Of a stretch of DNA of 64,000 nt, positions 17,567-27,263 are shown in pieces. This stretch comes from CAVTWD01 sp963738325 (lineage in GTDB: Bacteria > Actinomycetota > Acidimicrobiia > Acidimicrobiales > Ilumatobacteraceae), in contig CAVTWD010000006.1 of the NCBI GenBank assembly GCA_963738325.1, forward strand, positions 1 through 64,000, given 5' to 3'. The position numbers and the translations under genes were made by a program. How positions within the stretch are numbered: position 1 is the first letter of the stretch; the number at the start of each line of letters is the position of its first letter. The notes below the pieces were generated by a model. That model was given only the letters and a program-made list of their open reading frames with translations, did no database searches and was not told the DNA's origin.

Positions 17567-18059
17567 ATGTCCAGCATCGTCCTCGTCCATGGCGGGTTCG
17601 TCGACGGCTCCGGGTGGGAGGCCGTCGACCAGATCCTGCGGAAGTCCGGCCACACGGTCACCGTCGTGCAGAACCCGACGACCTCGCTCGCCGACGACGT
17701 GGCCGTGACCAAAACGCGCACTCGACCAGCAACCCGACCAAGCGGTGCTCGTCGGGCACTCGTACGGGTCGTTCGCGGCGGACGTCAACCCGGATCTGGC
17801 GGCGTTCATGGCCGACTCCCAAGTCCCCTGGGGCGTCGACGCGCTCGCCGGCGCGATCACGGAGCCAGCGCGGCGGACCAGGCCCAGCTGGTACCTCGTG
17901 GCGACCGAGGACCGGATGATCCCGCCGGATGCACAGCGCGTGATGTCTCGTCGGGCCAACGCCACGGTGGTCGAGACCGCTGCCAGTCACGCCGTCTACG
18001 TTTCGCAACCGGAAGCGGTGGTCGCGATCATCGAGACAGCCGTCAAAGCGGTCGCCTGA
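17567..18059 (+). pseudogene. Alpha/beta hydrolase with internal deletion
   Basis: An AAGGGA ribosome site precedes ATG 17567. The protein reads MSSIVLVHGGFVDGSGWEAV and, after a frame change near 17711, VLVGHSYG with nucleophile Ser. It then jumps straight to SFAADVNPDLAAFMADSQVP, WGVDALAGAI, SWYLVATEDRMIPPDAQRVM and ASHAVYVSQPEAV. In relatives about 70 residues lie between GHSYGG and the FAADV segment. Here they are absent in frame at about 17768. Ser, Asp and His of the triad remain, but the lid and core strands are gone, so the protein is unlikely to fold. Confidence 0.75.
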
Positions 18060-18396
18060 GACAGGCGGTCATGCGTCCCGCATAGATTGCCCTCTGGGTG
18101 TCGTGCCGCCAAGGCACACGAGCACCGAACGCGCGCAGGGGTATCCGAGAACGAGCGGGACAACGCCGCCGGTCACTGCCGGGAACGCCGGCTGGACGAC
18201 GTTCCGACAGACGGTCCGATATCGCCCTGAGCGAGCGATCGCGTCGGCCGCCCGTGGGCAGATCCTGATGGTCACGAACGGGCACCGCGATCGATGTGGT
18301 GTTCGACGTCGTTAGCGGCGGGACGACAAGACATCACCCCGCGGCGCCAACCACTGTCGGCGGCACGCCGATGGATCGGAGAGCGGCATGTCGCAG
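18060..18396. other. No gene recognised
   Basis: This space lies between a converging hydrolase remnant and an epimerase gene. Open frames on both strands are arginine-rich and unconvincing. No clear terminator is seen. Confidence 0.5.
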
Positions 18397-19338
18397 TTAC
18401 CTGCTTCGGAACCAGTCCACGGTCCGCCGCACGGCCTCGCGATGAGGTGTTGGTACGAACAGTCCAAACGCGCGCTCGAACTTCGACGCATCCGAGATGA
18501 ACGGCCGCTCGAACTGGTAGAGCGTCTCGTTCAGCTCCCGCGCCATCGGGTTGAACAGGCCTGCCAGTCTGATCATCATGCGGGTGGCGACGCCGGGCTT
18601 TGCGGGGTGCCCGGCTGCCTCGTACACGAGCGTGAGAAACTGGCGGCCGGTGAGCGGCTCTGCTGCCGGCAAGTGCCACACCTGGCCGTCGGCCTCGTCG
18701 CGTTGGCCGAGCGTTACCAGCGCGCGTCCCATGTCCTCGAGGTAGTTGAGCGTGTGGGGCTCGTGGAGTGAGCCGAGCCAGCGGGCCCGCTTGCCGCGCA
18801 GCGCCGGCTTCATGATGTTGTCGCCAGCGGTCGTGCCGGTGCCCCGTGGTCCGTAATAGTCCGAGGAGCGTCCGATCGTGCAGCGCAGCCTGCCGTCGGC
18901 GTGCGCCTGCAAGATGGCCGCCGCCATCTCGACGCGGGTGCGGCCCTTGCTACCCTCTGCCCGCTGCGGTGTCTCCTCGGTCATCGGACCGTCCGGTGGC
19001 CCGTACACGTACAGGTTGTCGGCGAACACGAGCTTGGCGCCGGCCGCCGCCGCGCCATCGAGCACGGCTGCGGTGAGCGGCGGGAACAACGCGACCCACT
19101 TCGTGTAGTCGGGCTGGGCACAGTGGTAGACGACGACAGCACCATCACACGCGTGCCGGGCCCCGTCGGGACTGGCAATGTCAGCCGCAACCTGCTCGAC
19201 CCCCTCGGGCACGTCCGCCGTCCCAGAGCGTGACACCGCTCGCACCGGGAGCCCACGGGCGACGAGCTCTAGGACGACCGCCGAACCCGTCCCACCAGCA
19301 GCGCCCAGCACGACATGAGGCGCCGAGACTGCCGTCAT
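18397..19338 (-). CDS. NAD-dependent epimerase/dehydratase (extended SDR)
   Basis: The 313-residue protein opens with VVLGAAGGTGSAVVLELVAR, a Rossmann glycine motif, then VVYHCAQPDYTKWVALFPPL, LVFADNLYVYGPPDGPMTEE, and RCTIGRSSDYYGPRGTG. The N-terminal domain binds NAD(P). The tail ends FGLFVPTPHREAVRRTVDWF. The catalytic region has YVYGP where many SDRs have YxxxK, so the substrate class is uncertain; sugar epimerase and 3-beta-HSD-like reductase are both possible. The gene is complete and stands alone. Confidence 0.85.
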   Translation of the reverse strand: MTAVSAPHVVLGAAGGTGSAVVLELVARGLPVRAVSRSGTADVPEGVEQVAADIASPDGARHACDGAVVVYHCAQPDYTKWVALFPPLTAAVLDGAAAAGAKLVFADNLYVYGPPDGPMTEETPQRAEGSKGRTRVEMAAAILQAHADGRLRCTIGRSSDYYGPRGTGTTAGDNIMKPALRGKRARWLGSLHEPHTLNYLEDMGRALVTLGQRDEADGQVWHLPAAEPLTGRQFLTLVYEAAGHPAKPGVATRMMIRLAGLFNPMARELNETLYQFERPFISDASKFERAFGLFVPTPHREAVRRTVDWFRSR

Positions 19339-19627
19339 CAGCGGTGAGCCTACGTGGACCAGATCTGTCGGCGGCCCGAGCCACAGAAGGGGGAGGCGGG
19401 TCGCTCCCGGCGGCGACGCCTGTCAGCGACGCCGTTCGTCGCCGACTGGACGAGGAACGCGCATCGAACCACTTCGGCGCAGTGTCCTCGAACGGCGGGC
19501 GCCGAGCCACCGCGTCCGTTACCACCGGCTCGATTGCGTTCGCGTCCGGCGGGTGGTCGGCCTCCTTCATGTAGGAGGTCCAGAGACACGCACGATGTAG
19601 CGAGCAGGAACGGGACGGATCGTCCAG

Positions 19628-20357
19628 TCAGCCGTCCCGGAGCGGACCGAGGTCGACGTCACCAACATCGGGGTTGCGCAGGGCTACCCCGGTGGCACAC
19701 ACGAAGATCACCAGCAGGGTCGGAAACCATCACCGTTGAAGCAACGCCAGTGACCAGGAACATGTAAGCAAGCCCGGAGGTCGCCAGGCCCGCAGCCATC
19801 ACCACCCCCAGGGGTGCCCGCCAGCGCGGCAGGATGCGTCGTGCGCGGGCCAGCTGGCAGATGGCCAGAGTCATCCCGGCGAGCAGGAACATCTTCGCTC
19901 CGTCGATCCGCACGATGGCGTGGTACACGGCCCCGGCCGTGCCGGTCCGACGGTCCGGCACCACTCCGCCGATCAGCCACACCCCCAGGGCCAGTTGTGC
20001 CCAGGAGATCACCGCTACGGCGATCCCCAAAGCGGCCGCGGCCAGTCCGGCCCGGGGATGCCCCCAACGGCGGGCGGCACGCGCCGCCGATGTCACGACG
20101 ACAACCAGGGCGACGGCCGCGACGCCCTCGGCGAGGACGAACATGGCCAGGGTCCGCCCGCGGTGTCCGGCGAACGCGGCCACCACTCTGCTGCCCGCCG
20201 CGGCGACGCTCGGGTTGGGCGCTCCCACCGACAGGCTGATGATCCAGGCGGCGGCATAGCTGATGCCGGCCAGCGCGGACAGGGTGATGGCCATCCGCCG
20301 CCCGGAACGGGTCGGTTTCGAGGACGTAAGCAAGGCGGTCATGACCGTTCTCCTCAT
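19628..20357 (-). CDS. Multi-pass membrane protein, one frameshift near its end
   Basis: From ATG 20357 the protein has six likely membrane helices, including ITLSALAGISYAAAWIISL, AMFVLAEGVAAVALVVVV, AAALGIAVAVISWAQLALG and MFLLAGMTLAICQLA. The layout resembles DUF4386-type proteins, with an initial helix, a large loop and regular spacing. Near 19722 one base is off. Switching frame restores LLVIFVCATGVALRNPDVGD and a stop at 19628, which fits the expected last helix. Its function is unknown. It is divergent from the GlxA-like regulator at 20540, which may control it. Confidence 0.6.
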
Positions 20358-20539
20358 GCCGGGCTGGTGTTCGGCACACGGCTGCCGGTCCTCGAGCGGC
20401 GGGCTTGCGAGTTCGGTCTGAACATTCCTGCGCAGCGCGGCGAGTGTCTCTGATGACGTTCACCGCAAGAAAGCAGCCATCGTCTTGAACCTCGACACAC
20501 GCGAGAATCAGGACATGCCCTGCCGATCACCATCGTGTC

Positions 20540-21478
20540 GTGTGCGTCCTCACCGACGGGATGACCTCCCTCGGTGCAGCGGTCGCCCACGACGTGTTCG
20601 GCGCCCCCTGGGACCTCGGCGTCCCCTGGTACCGGTACACGGTCTGCACCGCCGATCAGTCGCCGCTCCGCGTGGGCGGCCTGCCCGTCCACGTTGACCG
20701 CGGCGTCAACGCGCTTTCTCGTGCGGACACCGTGATCGTGCCAGGCCGGGGACTCCGCCGACCCGCCCCCGAGCTCCTGGTTGCCCTCAGGCGCGCCTAT
20801 CAGCGGGGCGCCCGGATGGTGTCGTTCTGCACTGGGGCATATGTGCTCGCCGAGGCGGGCCTGCTCGATGGGCGGCCAGCGACCACATTGTGGACGCACG
20901 CTGAACGATTCCAGGCCCGCTTCCCGGCCGTGAGGCTGAACCCGGCCGTGCTCTACGTCGATGACGGCCAGGTCATGACCTCGGCGGGGAACTCAGCCTC
21001 CGTCGACCTTGCCTTGTACATCCTGCGCAACGACTTCGGGGCCGACATCGCGAACACCGTGGCCCGCCACCTGGTCGCACCTCCGCAGCGGCGCGGCGGC
21101 CAGGCCCAATATGTAGAGGCTCCACTGGGCGCTGACACCCGGACCGGTGAGGTGCTTGCCGCAACCCTCGACTGGGCGATCTCGCGGCTCGACCAGCCAC
21201 TGTCGGTCAGGGTGCTCGCCGCCCGCGCCACCCTCAGCCCTCGCCAGTTCACCCGCCGGTTCCACCAGGAGACCGGCACCTCTCCCCACCAATGGCTCCT
21301 CACCCACCGGCTCGCCCTGGCCCAGCGACTGCTCGAGAGAACCGACAACACAATCGAGCACATCGCCAACGCCGCAGGATTCCGCACGCCCGCCGCCATG
21401 AGACTGCACTTCCAGAAGACCCTTGACACCAGCCCGCTGGCCTCTCGCCGGGCCTTCCGCCTTTCATCAGCCGCCTGA
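20540..21478 (+). CDS. GlxA-like AraC-family transcriptional regulator
   Basis: The 312-residue protein has an N-terminal DJ-1/PfpI amidase-like domain (VIVPGRGL, MVSFCTGAYVLAEAGLLDGR with the nucleophile-position Cys, ATTLWTHAERFQARFP, SAGNSASVDLALYIL). A C-terminal AraC double helix-turn-helix follows (LSVRVLAARATLSPRQFTRR, GTSPHQWLLTHRLALAQRLL, IEHIANAAGFRTPAAMRLHF). These regulators sense small ligands through the DJ-1 domain. The GTG at 20540 is the first in-frame start that keeps the domain whole, though the family often begins a few residues earlier. It is divergent from the membrane protein gene. Confidence 0.85.
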   Translation: MCVLTDGMTSLGAAVAHDVFGAPWDLGVPWYRYTVCTADQSPLRVGGLPVHVDRGVNALSRADTVIVPGRGLRRPAPELLVALRRAYQRGARMVSFCTGAYVLAEAGLLDGRPATTLWTHAERFQARFPAVRLNPAVLYVDDGQVMTSAGNSASVDLALYILRNDFGADIANTVARHLVAPPQRRGGQAQYVEAPLGADTRTGEVLAATLDWAISRLDQPLSVRVLAARATLSPRQFTRRFHQETGTSPHQWLLTHRLALAQRLLERTDNTIEHIANAAGFRTPAAMRLHFQKTLDTSPLASRRAFRLSSAA

Positions 21479-22116
21479 TCTCTCACACGCCGCACGAGGC
21501 GGCGCGCCGCTGATGGCAGCGTCCGTTCCGATCGCTTGCACGGATCCGCGCCCTTCTCCGGTCGTCATCACCTTCTGCACGAGCGCTCGCGGATGGCGAC
21601 GAGCTGGATGGGTACCGCGCGGCAGGGGTCACGACGGTGGTGGACCTGCGCCCGGAGCCCGATCGGCCCGTCGACGACGCCACGCTCCGGTCCTTCCGGC
21701 TGCGGATCGTCTCGCTGCCGATCCGCGACGGCCAGAGACCGACGCGAGCCCACCACGCAACGCGCTGGTCATTGCCGCCAGCCGGGTGCTCGACGCGCCG
21801 CGCCGGATCTGGACCGTGCTCGGCCGACCCAACCGAGTTTCATCCCGTCCGAGTTGTTCGGCCCGGAGGAATCCGGTTCGGCACTCGGAGAGGTCGAGAC
21901 ACCCGGATGCGTGCATGCCGGCGAGGTTCAGGTCGCCGGCACGTCGATGATACCGAGGACGTCGCCGCGCACACGGTCGATCGGGGCGTCCTTCAGGCAG
22001 CGGTGAGCCGTTTGCGTTTCTGCGGTCCGAGCTCCGGCGAAACCGTGGCCACGCCGATGCCGCCGTCGCCGATCCGCAACGCTATGAGCCGGTTGCCGAC
22101 GGTCAACGGCGGGCGC
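21479..22116 (+). pseudogene. Gap with a tyrosine-phosphatase-like fragment
   Basis: About 55 codons around 21585-21750 read GYRAAGVTTVVDLRPEPDRP, then VDDATLRSFRLRIVSLPIRD. These resemble the early part of bacterial dual-specificity/tyrosine phosphatases, before the HCxxGxxRT loop. The catalytic loop is absent and the coding pattern fades after 21750. The rest of the interval to 22116 shows nothing I can support. Confidence 0.4.
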
Positions 22117-22815
22117 TCATGTCTTCTTGCGGATGCCCTCCTGCCAGATCAACTTCAGCATCGACGGCTTGGCACTCGGTGTGGCGATCGCGATCGTCGA
22201 GCGCGCGTAGGTGTCGTCGATAGCCTGGCGCAGCAGGCAGTCGGCCAGGTCGATCCGGGCCGTGAACCGATACCCGACGTAGTCGGGGGCGACGGTGTAG
22301 GCCGACACGGCCGGTGCCTCGAACAGACCCGATGGGCGGACCACCGTCCAGGCGAGGTCGCTGTCGGCCACGACCGCTTCCATCCGACGCATGTCGTCGT
22401 AGACGGTCTTGCCCAGCTTGTTGACGACGTAGGGCTGCATGATCTTCTCGAAGACGAACCCGCCGAGCGATTCGGGGTGCGGCCCGATCGCACTCGAGCT
22501 CACGCACGCCAGCCGTTTGACGCCGGCGGCGTGCATCCCGGCGACGATGTTGAGGGCGCCGCCCGAGTACACGCTGATCGGCGTCTTGGCGAAGGGAACC
22601 CCGAGTGTGGAGAGCACGGCGTCGGACCCGTCGATCGCCGAGGTGACGGCGGCGGCGTCATGGACGTCCCCGCCGGCCACCTCGAGGCGCGGATGCTCGA
22701 TCGGGAAGGCGTCGGGGCGACGGGTGACGGCGACCACGTCGTGGCCTTCGTCGAGCGCCAGCTGGGTGAGGAGTCGCCCGGTGGGGCCATTGGCCCCGAA
22801 GACTGTGAGCTGCAT
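22117..22815 (-). CDS. NAD(P)H-binding atypical SDR (NmrA/BVR-B-like)
   Basis: The 232-residue protein begins MQLTVFGANGPTGRLLTQLA, a TGxxGxxG-type dinucleotide motif, and continues VVAVTRRPDAFPIEHPRLEV, GGDVHDAAAVTSAIDGSDAV, VKRLACVSSSAIGPHPESLG and LAWTVVRPSGLF. The length and lack of a C-terminal substrate domain place it with short atypical SDRs such as biliverdin-reductase-B-like and quinone reductase-like proteins. It lies downstream of the large LuxR gene on the same strand, 130 bp away, and may be co-transcribed. The substrate is unknown. Confidence 0.85.
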   Translation of the reverse strand: MQLTVFGANGPTGRLLTQLALDEGHDVVAVTRRPDAFPIEHPRLEVAGGDVHDAAAVTSAIDGSDAVLSTLGVPFAKTPISVYSGGALNIVAGMHAAGVKRLACVSSSAIGPHPESLGGFVFEKIMQPYVVNKLGKTVYDDMRRMEAVVADSDLAWTVVRPSGLFEAPAVSAYTVAPDYVGYRFTARIDLADCLLRQAIDDTYARSTIAIATPSAKPSMLKLIWQEGIRKKT

Positions 22816-22945
22816 GTGGGGAACCTGCCTTCTGTGCGAGTCCGGCGGTGCCGGTGGTCCTGCCGCGGACGGTACGGGTGGACACGGCGATCGTCGTCAC
22901 CCGAAGGTGGACGCGTAGGTGGTATCTGCTCGGGTCGGTGCGCCC

Positions 22946-25714
22946 TCAGGAGAGCAGCCCGAGCTCGCGGGCCCGGGAGGCCGCTTCGGTGCGGTTGGCG
23001 GCGCCGAGCTTCTCGAAGATGTGGGTGACGTGCTTCTTGACCGTGTTCAGCGCCAGGTAGAGCTGGTCGGCGATCTCCTGGTTCTGTTCACCGGCGGCCA
23101 GGAGCCGCAGCACCTCGAGTTCACGCTCGCTCAGGGGGGTGACCAGGCCGGGACCGGTGGCGGGGCTCGGTGTCACCCGGCCCGGGGCGTCGTGTTCGAA
23201 GGCGCGCACCAACCGTCCGAGGTAGCCGAGGGACACGCCGGTCGTCGGCTCGCGGCGTTGGGACGCCAGGAGGGTGCCAAGGAGGGCGGCCATGGGTGCG
23301 CCTTCGTCGACGAAGACCCTGACGTGGCCGTGGGCCTGGCCAAGGGTGAGGGCGTCGGTGAGGGCGGCGACTGCGGCGGCCTGGTCGCCGTCGGCCCAAT
23401 GGGCCAGGGCCCGCAGTGCTTGGATCTCGATCACGCTGCCGACCCGTCCCTCGGCCTGGGCGCACGAGTGGAGCCCTTCGAGGAGCCTGAGGGCGGCGCC
23501 AGTCTGCGCTTGTGCAACGAGCACCCGGGCCAGCACGAGGTGGGCGGCCTCGCCCGGATAGGTGGGCTCGTCCTCGCTGCCCAGGGCTCGTTCGGCCGTC
23601 CACTCGGCGGCGGCGGCAGTGTCGCCCTGCGCGATCAGGAGGCGGGCCCGCTGCGCTGGAACCACGTTGAGCAGGTCGGTCATGGACGGATCGGCCGCGC
23701 GCTCGGCGTCCGCCATCGCGTTCATCGCACCGGGCGCATCACCTTCGGCCTGACGGATCCAAGCCAGCAGCGCCAGACCGTTGGCCAGGACGTCGGGATT
23801 GACGAACTGGCGGCACAGCAGGAGGCCCTCGTCGAGATGCCGGGAGGCGACGTCCAGATCACCCCGTTCATAGGCGACCACGGCCATGCCAACGTACGCG
23901 GAGCCGGCGGCCAGCGAAGCGGACTGGCCGAGTGCGCCCAAGTCATCAAGCGTCCGCTGGAAGGTGCCGAGGGCCCGGTCCGGGCGGCCGAGCGCCCGTT
24001 GGATCTGGCCCAGGTACTGGCACCACAGCGCGACCATCTCGTGCATGCCGCCATCCAGCCATTGTGCGATGCTCGCGGCGATCGCGCCCTCGGCTTCGGC
24101 GAGCCGGCCACAGAGCCACTTGGCCGCTCCCAAGTGTGCGGTGGCCAGGGACTCCAAGAACCATTCGCCGTCGCGCAGTTCGGCGAGCGCCCGCGACGCG
24201 AAGGACAAGGTCGCCTCGCCGTCGCCGCGCTGGAACGCGACGAACGCCCGTCCGACGGCGATCATCGCCGGGACGTTCGCCAGCCGGCTCGCCCCCCGAC
24301 CCACCGACGGCTCGAACGGCTCCAGTGCCGTGTCTGCGAAGGCAGCCTCGGCTGCATCCAGCAGCGCCTCGACCTCCTCCAGTTGCACGAAGCGCGTCCG
24401 GGCGAGGAGGAGCCGCGGCCGCGAGGCAACCAGTCCCTGGGGCAGCGCGGTCAGCCACCGAGACAACGTCGTCTCCTCGCCGCCCATGAGCAGTGCGTCA
24501 GCGTGGCGCTCGACCAGACGCGCCGCCCACAGCACGTCCCCGGCTGCGGCGGCGTGGCGGACGGCGTCGTCGACCAGCCCGTGTTCCTCGTGCCAGCGGG
24601 CAGCGTTGCGGTGGAGCTCCAAGACCCGCCGCGGCTCCTGCTCTTGAAGTCGGACGCGGAGCAGGTCGGCGAAAAGGTGATGGTTGCGCCACCACACCCG
24701 TACGTCGTCCAACGGCACCAAGAAGAGATTCGCCCTCTCCATCGACTCCAACATCGCCTGGCTGTCGGAGCGTCCGGTCACCGCGTCGCACAGCGGCCCC
24801 GAGAGTCGCTCCAGCACCGAGGTCTCGAGCAGGAACTGGCGCACCGGTTCCGGTTGGTGCTCGAGCACCTCCTCGGTCAGATAGTCGAGGACATAGCGGT
24901 GGCTGCCGGAGAACGTTTCGACGAACCCGGCGACATCGGACTGGTCCCGTAGCGACAGGCCAGCGAGCTGCAGGCCGGCCGCCCATCCCTCGGTGCGGGC
25001 CGTCAACGTGGCCACGGCCTCATCGTGAAGAGACGAACCGACCGTGTCGCGCAGCAGACCGGCGGCCTCCGACGGGGTGAACCGCAAGTCGGCAGCGCGC
25101 AACTCGGCGAGCTGGCCCCGCGCCCTTAGCCGCGCCAAGGACAACGGCGGGTCAGCGCGGCTGGCCAACACCACGTGGACTCCCGCCGGCGCATGTTCCA
25201 CCAGGAACGACAGCGACTGGTGCACCGACTCGGTGTCGATGACGTGGTAATCGTCCAGCACCAGTACCAGATCGTCAGGTTCGGCGGCCAACTCGTTGAT
25301 CAGCTGGGTGACGACCCCATCGAACGACCCTGACGCCGGCGACCTGAGCAACAGGGAGACCCGCGTCGCCAGCCCCGGCCGTAGTCGATCCAAGGCGGCG
25401 ACGATGTAGCGCCAGAACCGGACCGGGTCGTTGTCTCCCCCGTCCAGCGACAGCCACGCGACTCGTGACGTGCGCTGCTGGCTCCAGTCGGCCAGCACCG
25501 ACGTCTTGCCGAAGCCGGCCGGGGCCGAGACCAAAGTCATGTTCCGCGCCAGTCCTTCGTCGAGCTTTTCGACAAGCCGCGAACGCTCCACGAACCCTGA
25601 CGGTGGCCGCGGCAGGTACAGCTTCGTGGTCAGCAGTGCTTCCGGTCCGCCGCTGACGACAGTCTGTGCGGAAATGCCCCCGGCGGGTTCATCCACGGCG
25701 CTGCCTACTTCCAA
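22946..25714 (-). CDS. MalT-like LuxR-family ATP-dependent transcriptional regulator
   Basis: The 922-residue protein has the full STAND architecture. Walker A is in LVSAPAGFGKTSVLADW (about residues 60-76), Walker B in DDLVLVLDDYHVID, then a winged-helix/arm region (HHLFADLLRVRLQEQEPRRV), a long TPR-like helical array, and a C-terminal LuxR HTH (TPLSERELEVLRLLAAGEQN, QEIADQLYLALNTVKKHVTH). Such proteins bind ATP and an inducer, oligomerise and activate transcription. A TTG at 25714 is the formal start; GTG at about 25696 is an alternative. It is divergent from the small protein/ABC exporter genes 168 bp away, the likeliest target. Unlike the two LuxR pseudogenes in this window it is intact. 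Confidence 0.95.
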   Translation of the reverse strand: MEVGSAVDEPAGGISAQTVVSGGPEALLTTKLYLPRPPSGFVERSRLVEKLDEGLARNMTLVSAPAGFGKTSVLADWSQQRTSRVAWLSLDGGDNDPVRFWRYIVAALDRLRPGLATRVSLLLRSPASGSFDGVVTQLINELAAEPDDLVLVLDDYHVIDTESVHQSLSFLVEHAPAGVHVVLASRADPPLSLARLRARGQLAELRAADLRFTPSEAAGLLRDTVGSSLHDEAVATLTARTEGWAAGLQLAGLSLRDQSDVAGFVETFSGSHRYVLDYLTEEVLEHQPEPVRQFLLETSVLERLSGPLCDAVTGRSDSQAMLESMERANLFLVPLDDVRVWWRNHHLFADLLRVRLQEQEPRRVLELHRNAARWHEEHGLVDDAVRHAAAAGDVLWAARLVERHADALLMGGEETTLSRWLTALPQGLVASRPRLLLARTRFVQLEEVEALLDAAEAAFADTALEPFEPSVGRGASRLANVPAMIAVGRAFVAFQRGDGEATLSFASRALAELRDGEWFLESLATAHLGAAKWLCGRLAEAEGAIAASIAQWLDGGMHEMVALWCQYLGQIQRALGRPDRALGTFQRTLDDLGALGQSASLAAGSAYVGMAVVAYERGDLDVASRHLDEGLLLCRQFVNPDVLANGLALLAWIRQAEGDAPGAMNAMADAERAADPSMTDLLNVVPAQRARLLIAQGDTAAAAEWTAERALGSEDEPTYPGEAAHLVLARVLVAQAQTGAALRLLEGLHSCAQAEGRVGSVIEIQALRALAHWADGDQAAAVAALTDALTLGQAHGHVRVFVDEGAPMAALLGTLLASQRREPTTGVSLGYLGRLVRAFEHDAPGRVTPSPATGPGLVTPLSERELEVLRLLAAGEQNQEIADQLYLALNTVKKHVTHIFEKLGAANRTEAASRARELGLLS

Positions 25715-25882
25715 AGCCCGCTGCCGACATCAACGTCCCGCGGAGCGTAGGACGCGCAGCGGGCATTCCCACCCGGTGCCACTTGTCGGCCTCTATCCCG
25801 GCCCGCCGGACCCGACGAGTCCACCCCGAATGGCACCTGTGGGTGACGACGCGGTTCGGGGCTCCGCAGTCAACTGGACGCT

Positions 25883-26110
25883 GTGAAGTACGAGATCCGG
25901 ATCCGAGACGGCCTCAACGAGAGCTGGACCAAATGGTTCGACGGGTGGCAGATCGAGAACGACGCCGACGGCGAGACCGTGATGTCAGGAACCGTCGCCG
26001 ACCAGGCGGCCCTACACGGACTACTGGCCAAGATTCGGGATCTTGGCCTGACGTTGCTGGCTGTGCATTGCCTCGATCGGCACGACGGCGTTCGGGGATG
26101 CGACGAGTGA
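25883..26110 (+). CDS. Small conserved protein upstream of ABC exporter
   Basis: The 75-residue protein reads MKYEIRIRDGLNESWTKWFD, GWQIENDADGETVMSG, VADQAALHGLLAKIRDLGLT. It is a compact alpha-plus-beta protein of a type often seen in actinobacteria and Chloroflexi next to regulators or transporters. No function is known. The GTG start at 25883 gives the usual N terminus. It precedes the ABC exporter genes by 143 bp on the same strand and may share their promoter region. Confidence 0.75.
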   Translation: MKYEIRIRDGLNESWTKWFDGWQIENDADGETVMSGTVADQAALHGLLAKIRDLGLTLLAVHCLDRHDGVRGCDE

Positions 26111-26253
26111 CCGCGCCCAAAGCCGCCGCCGCACCTCCCGCCACTGGCGAGCCTGATCGCCGCTCTTTCGATCGGCGCGCCGACCTCGACGCGCCGCCGC
26201 CGATCCGGCGGTCCGGGTTGGACTACCACCTCAAGATGCAGAAGGAGCATCCC

Positions 26254-27225
26254 ATGACATCGATTCTGGAGGCCCCCGGCCTCAACGACGCACCCGCGAT
26301 CCAAACCGAAAAGCTGACGAAGACCTATGCGGGTGGGGTCGAGGCCGTGAAGTCCGTCGACTTCGACGTCGCTCCCGGCGAAGTGTTCGGACTGCTCGGA
26401 CCCAACGGCGCCGGCAAGTCGACCACCGTCGGCATGCTGACCACGACGGTCGCCCCGACCTCCGGCCGGGCCCGCTTGGCAGGGTTCGACGTCACGACGC
26501 AACCGATCGCGGCCCGACAGGTGAGCGCGGTCGTGTTCCAGGAGCCCGTCGTCGACCGGTCCCTCACCGGGCGACGCAACCTGGGCGTGCACGCACGGCT
26601 GTGGGGCTTGGACCCGGCCACCACCGCCAGGCGCATCGCCGACGTCGTCGAGGACTTCGGCCTCGGCCAGATCGTCGACCGTCCGGTCGACACCTACAGC
26701 GGTGGCCAGCGCCGCCGTCTCGAGATCGCCCGGGCCCTGCTCTCCGAGCCGCAGGTGCTGTTCCTGGACGAGCCCACCGTGGGGCTCGATCCACGCATCC
26801 GCTTCGAGCTCGTCGACTACATCGCCGCCCTCCGGGCCCGGCTGGGCATGACCATCCTGCTGACCACCCACTACCTCGACGAGGCCGAACAGCTCTGCGA
26901 TCGCATCGCGATCATGCACGAGGGCCGCGTCGTCGCCCTCAACCGCCCCGACGCGCTGCTGGCCGGTCTCGGCCGCGAGCTCGTGGAGCTCCACGTCGAC
27001 GGCGACGTCTCCGCCGCCGTCGCCGCGTTGCGAGCTCGGGGGATCGCCGGCAACGACACCTTCGTCGTCGGCGCGTCCGTCCACATTCCGCTGCACGACC
27101 GGACCGGCCGTGACGCCGTCGCCGCCGTCACCGACCTCGGCATGGCCGCGCGTTCGATCGCCAGCCGGGCTCCGACGCTCGACGACGTCTACCTCCAGCT
27201 CACCGGCCAGTCCCTCGCCGCCTGA
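26254..27225 (+). CDS. DrrA-like ABC exporter ATP-binding protein
   Basis: The 323-residue protein has Walker A GPNGAGKST at residues 49-57, the Q-loop in VFQEPVVDRSLTG, signature YSGGQRRRLEIARAL, Walker B VLFLDEPTVGLD and the switch His in TTHYLDEAEQL. The roughly 80-residue C-terminal extension is typical of daunorubicin-resistance (DrrA) type ATPases. It energises the permease encoded 38 bp downstream to export a lipophilic compound or drug. ATG 26254 follows an AGAAGGAG ribosome site; the longer upstream reading is not protein-like. It is probably controlled by the divergent MalT-like regulator. Confidence 0.93.
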   Translation: MTSILEAPGLNDAPAIQTEKLTKTYAGGVEAVKSVDFDVAPGEVFGLLGPNGAGKSTTVGMLTTTVAPTSGRARLAGFDVTTQPIAARQVSAVVFQEPVVDRSLTGRRNLGVHARLWGLDPATTARRIADVVEDFGLGQIVDRPVDTYSGGQRRRLEIARALLSEPQVLFLDEPTVGLDPRIRFELVDYIAALRARLGMTILLTTHYLDEAEQLCDRIAIMHEGRVVALNRPDALLAGLGRELVELHVDGDVSAAVAALRARGIAGNDTFVVGASVHIPLHDRTGRDAVAAVTDLGMAARSIASRAPTLDDVYLQLTGQSLAA

Positions 27226-27263
27226 GTCGGATCGCATCCCCACCTACTGCAAGGAGACCCCCG

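Noticed and set aside
22919..24952. 677-codon plus-strand ORF opposite the MalT-like regulator
   Set aside because: His/Gly/Arg-rich antisense shadow without any motif.
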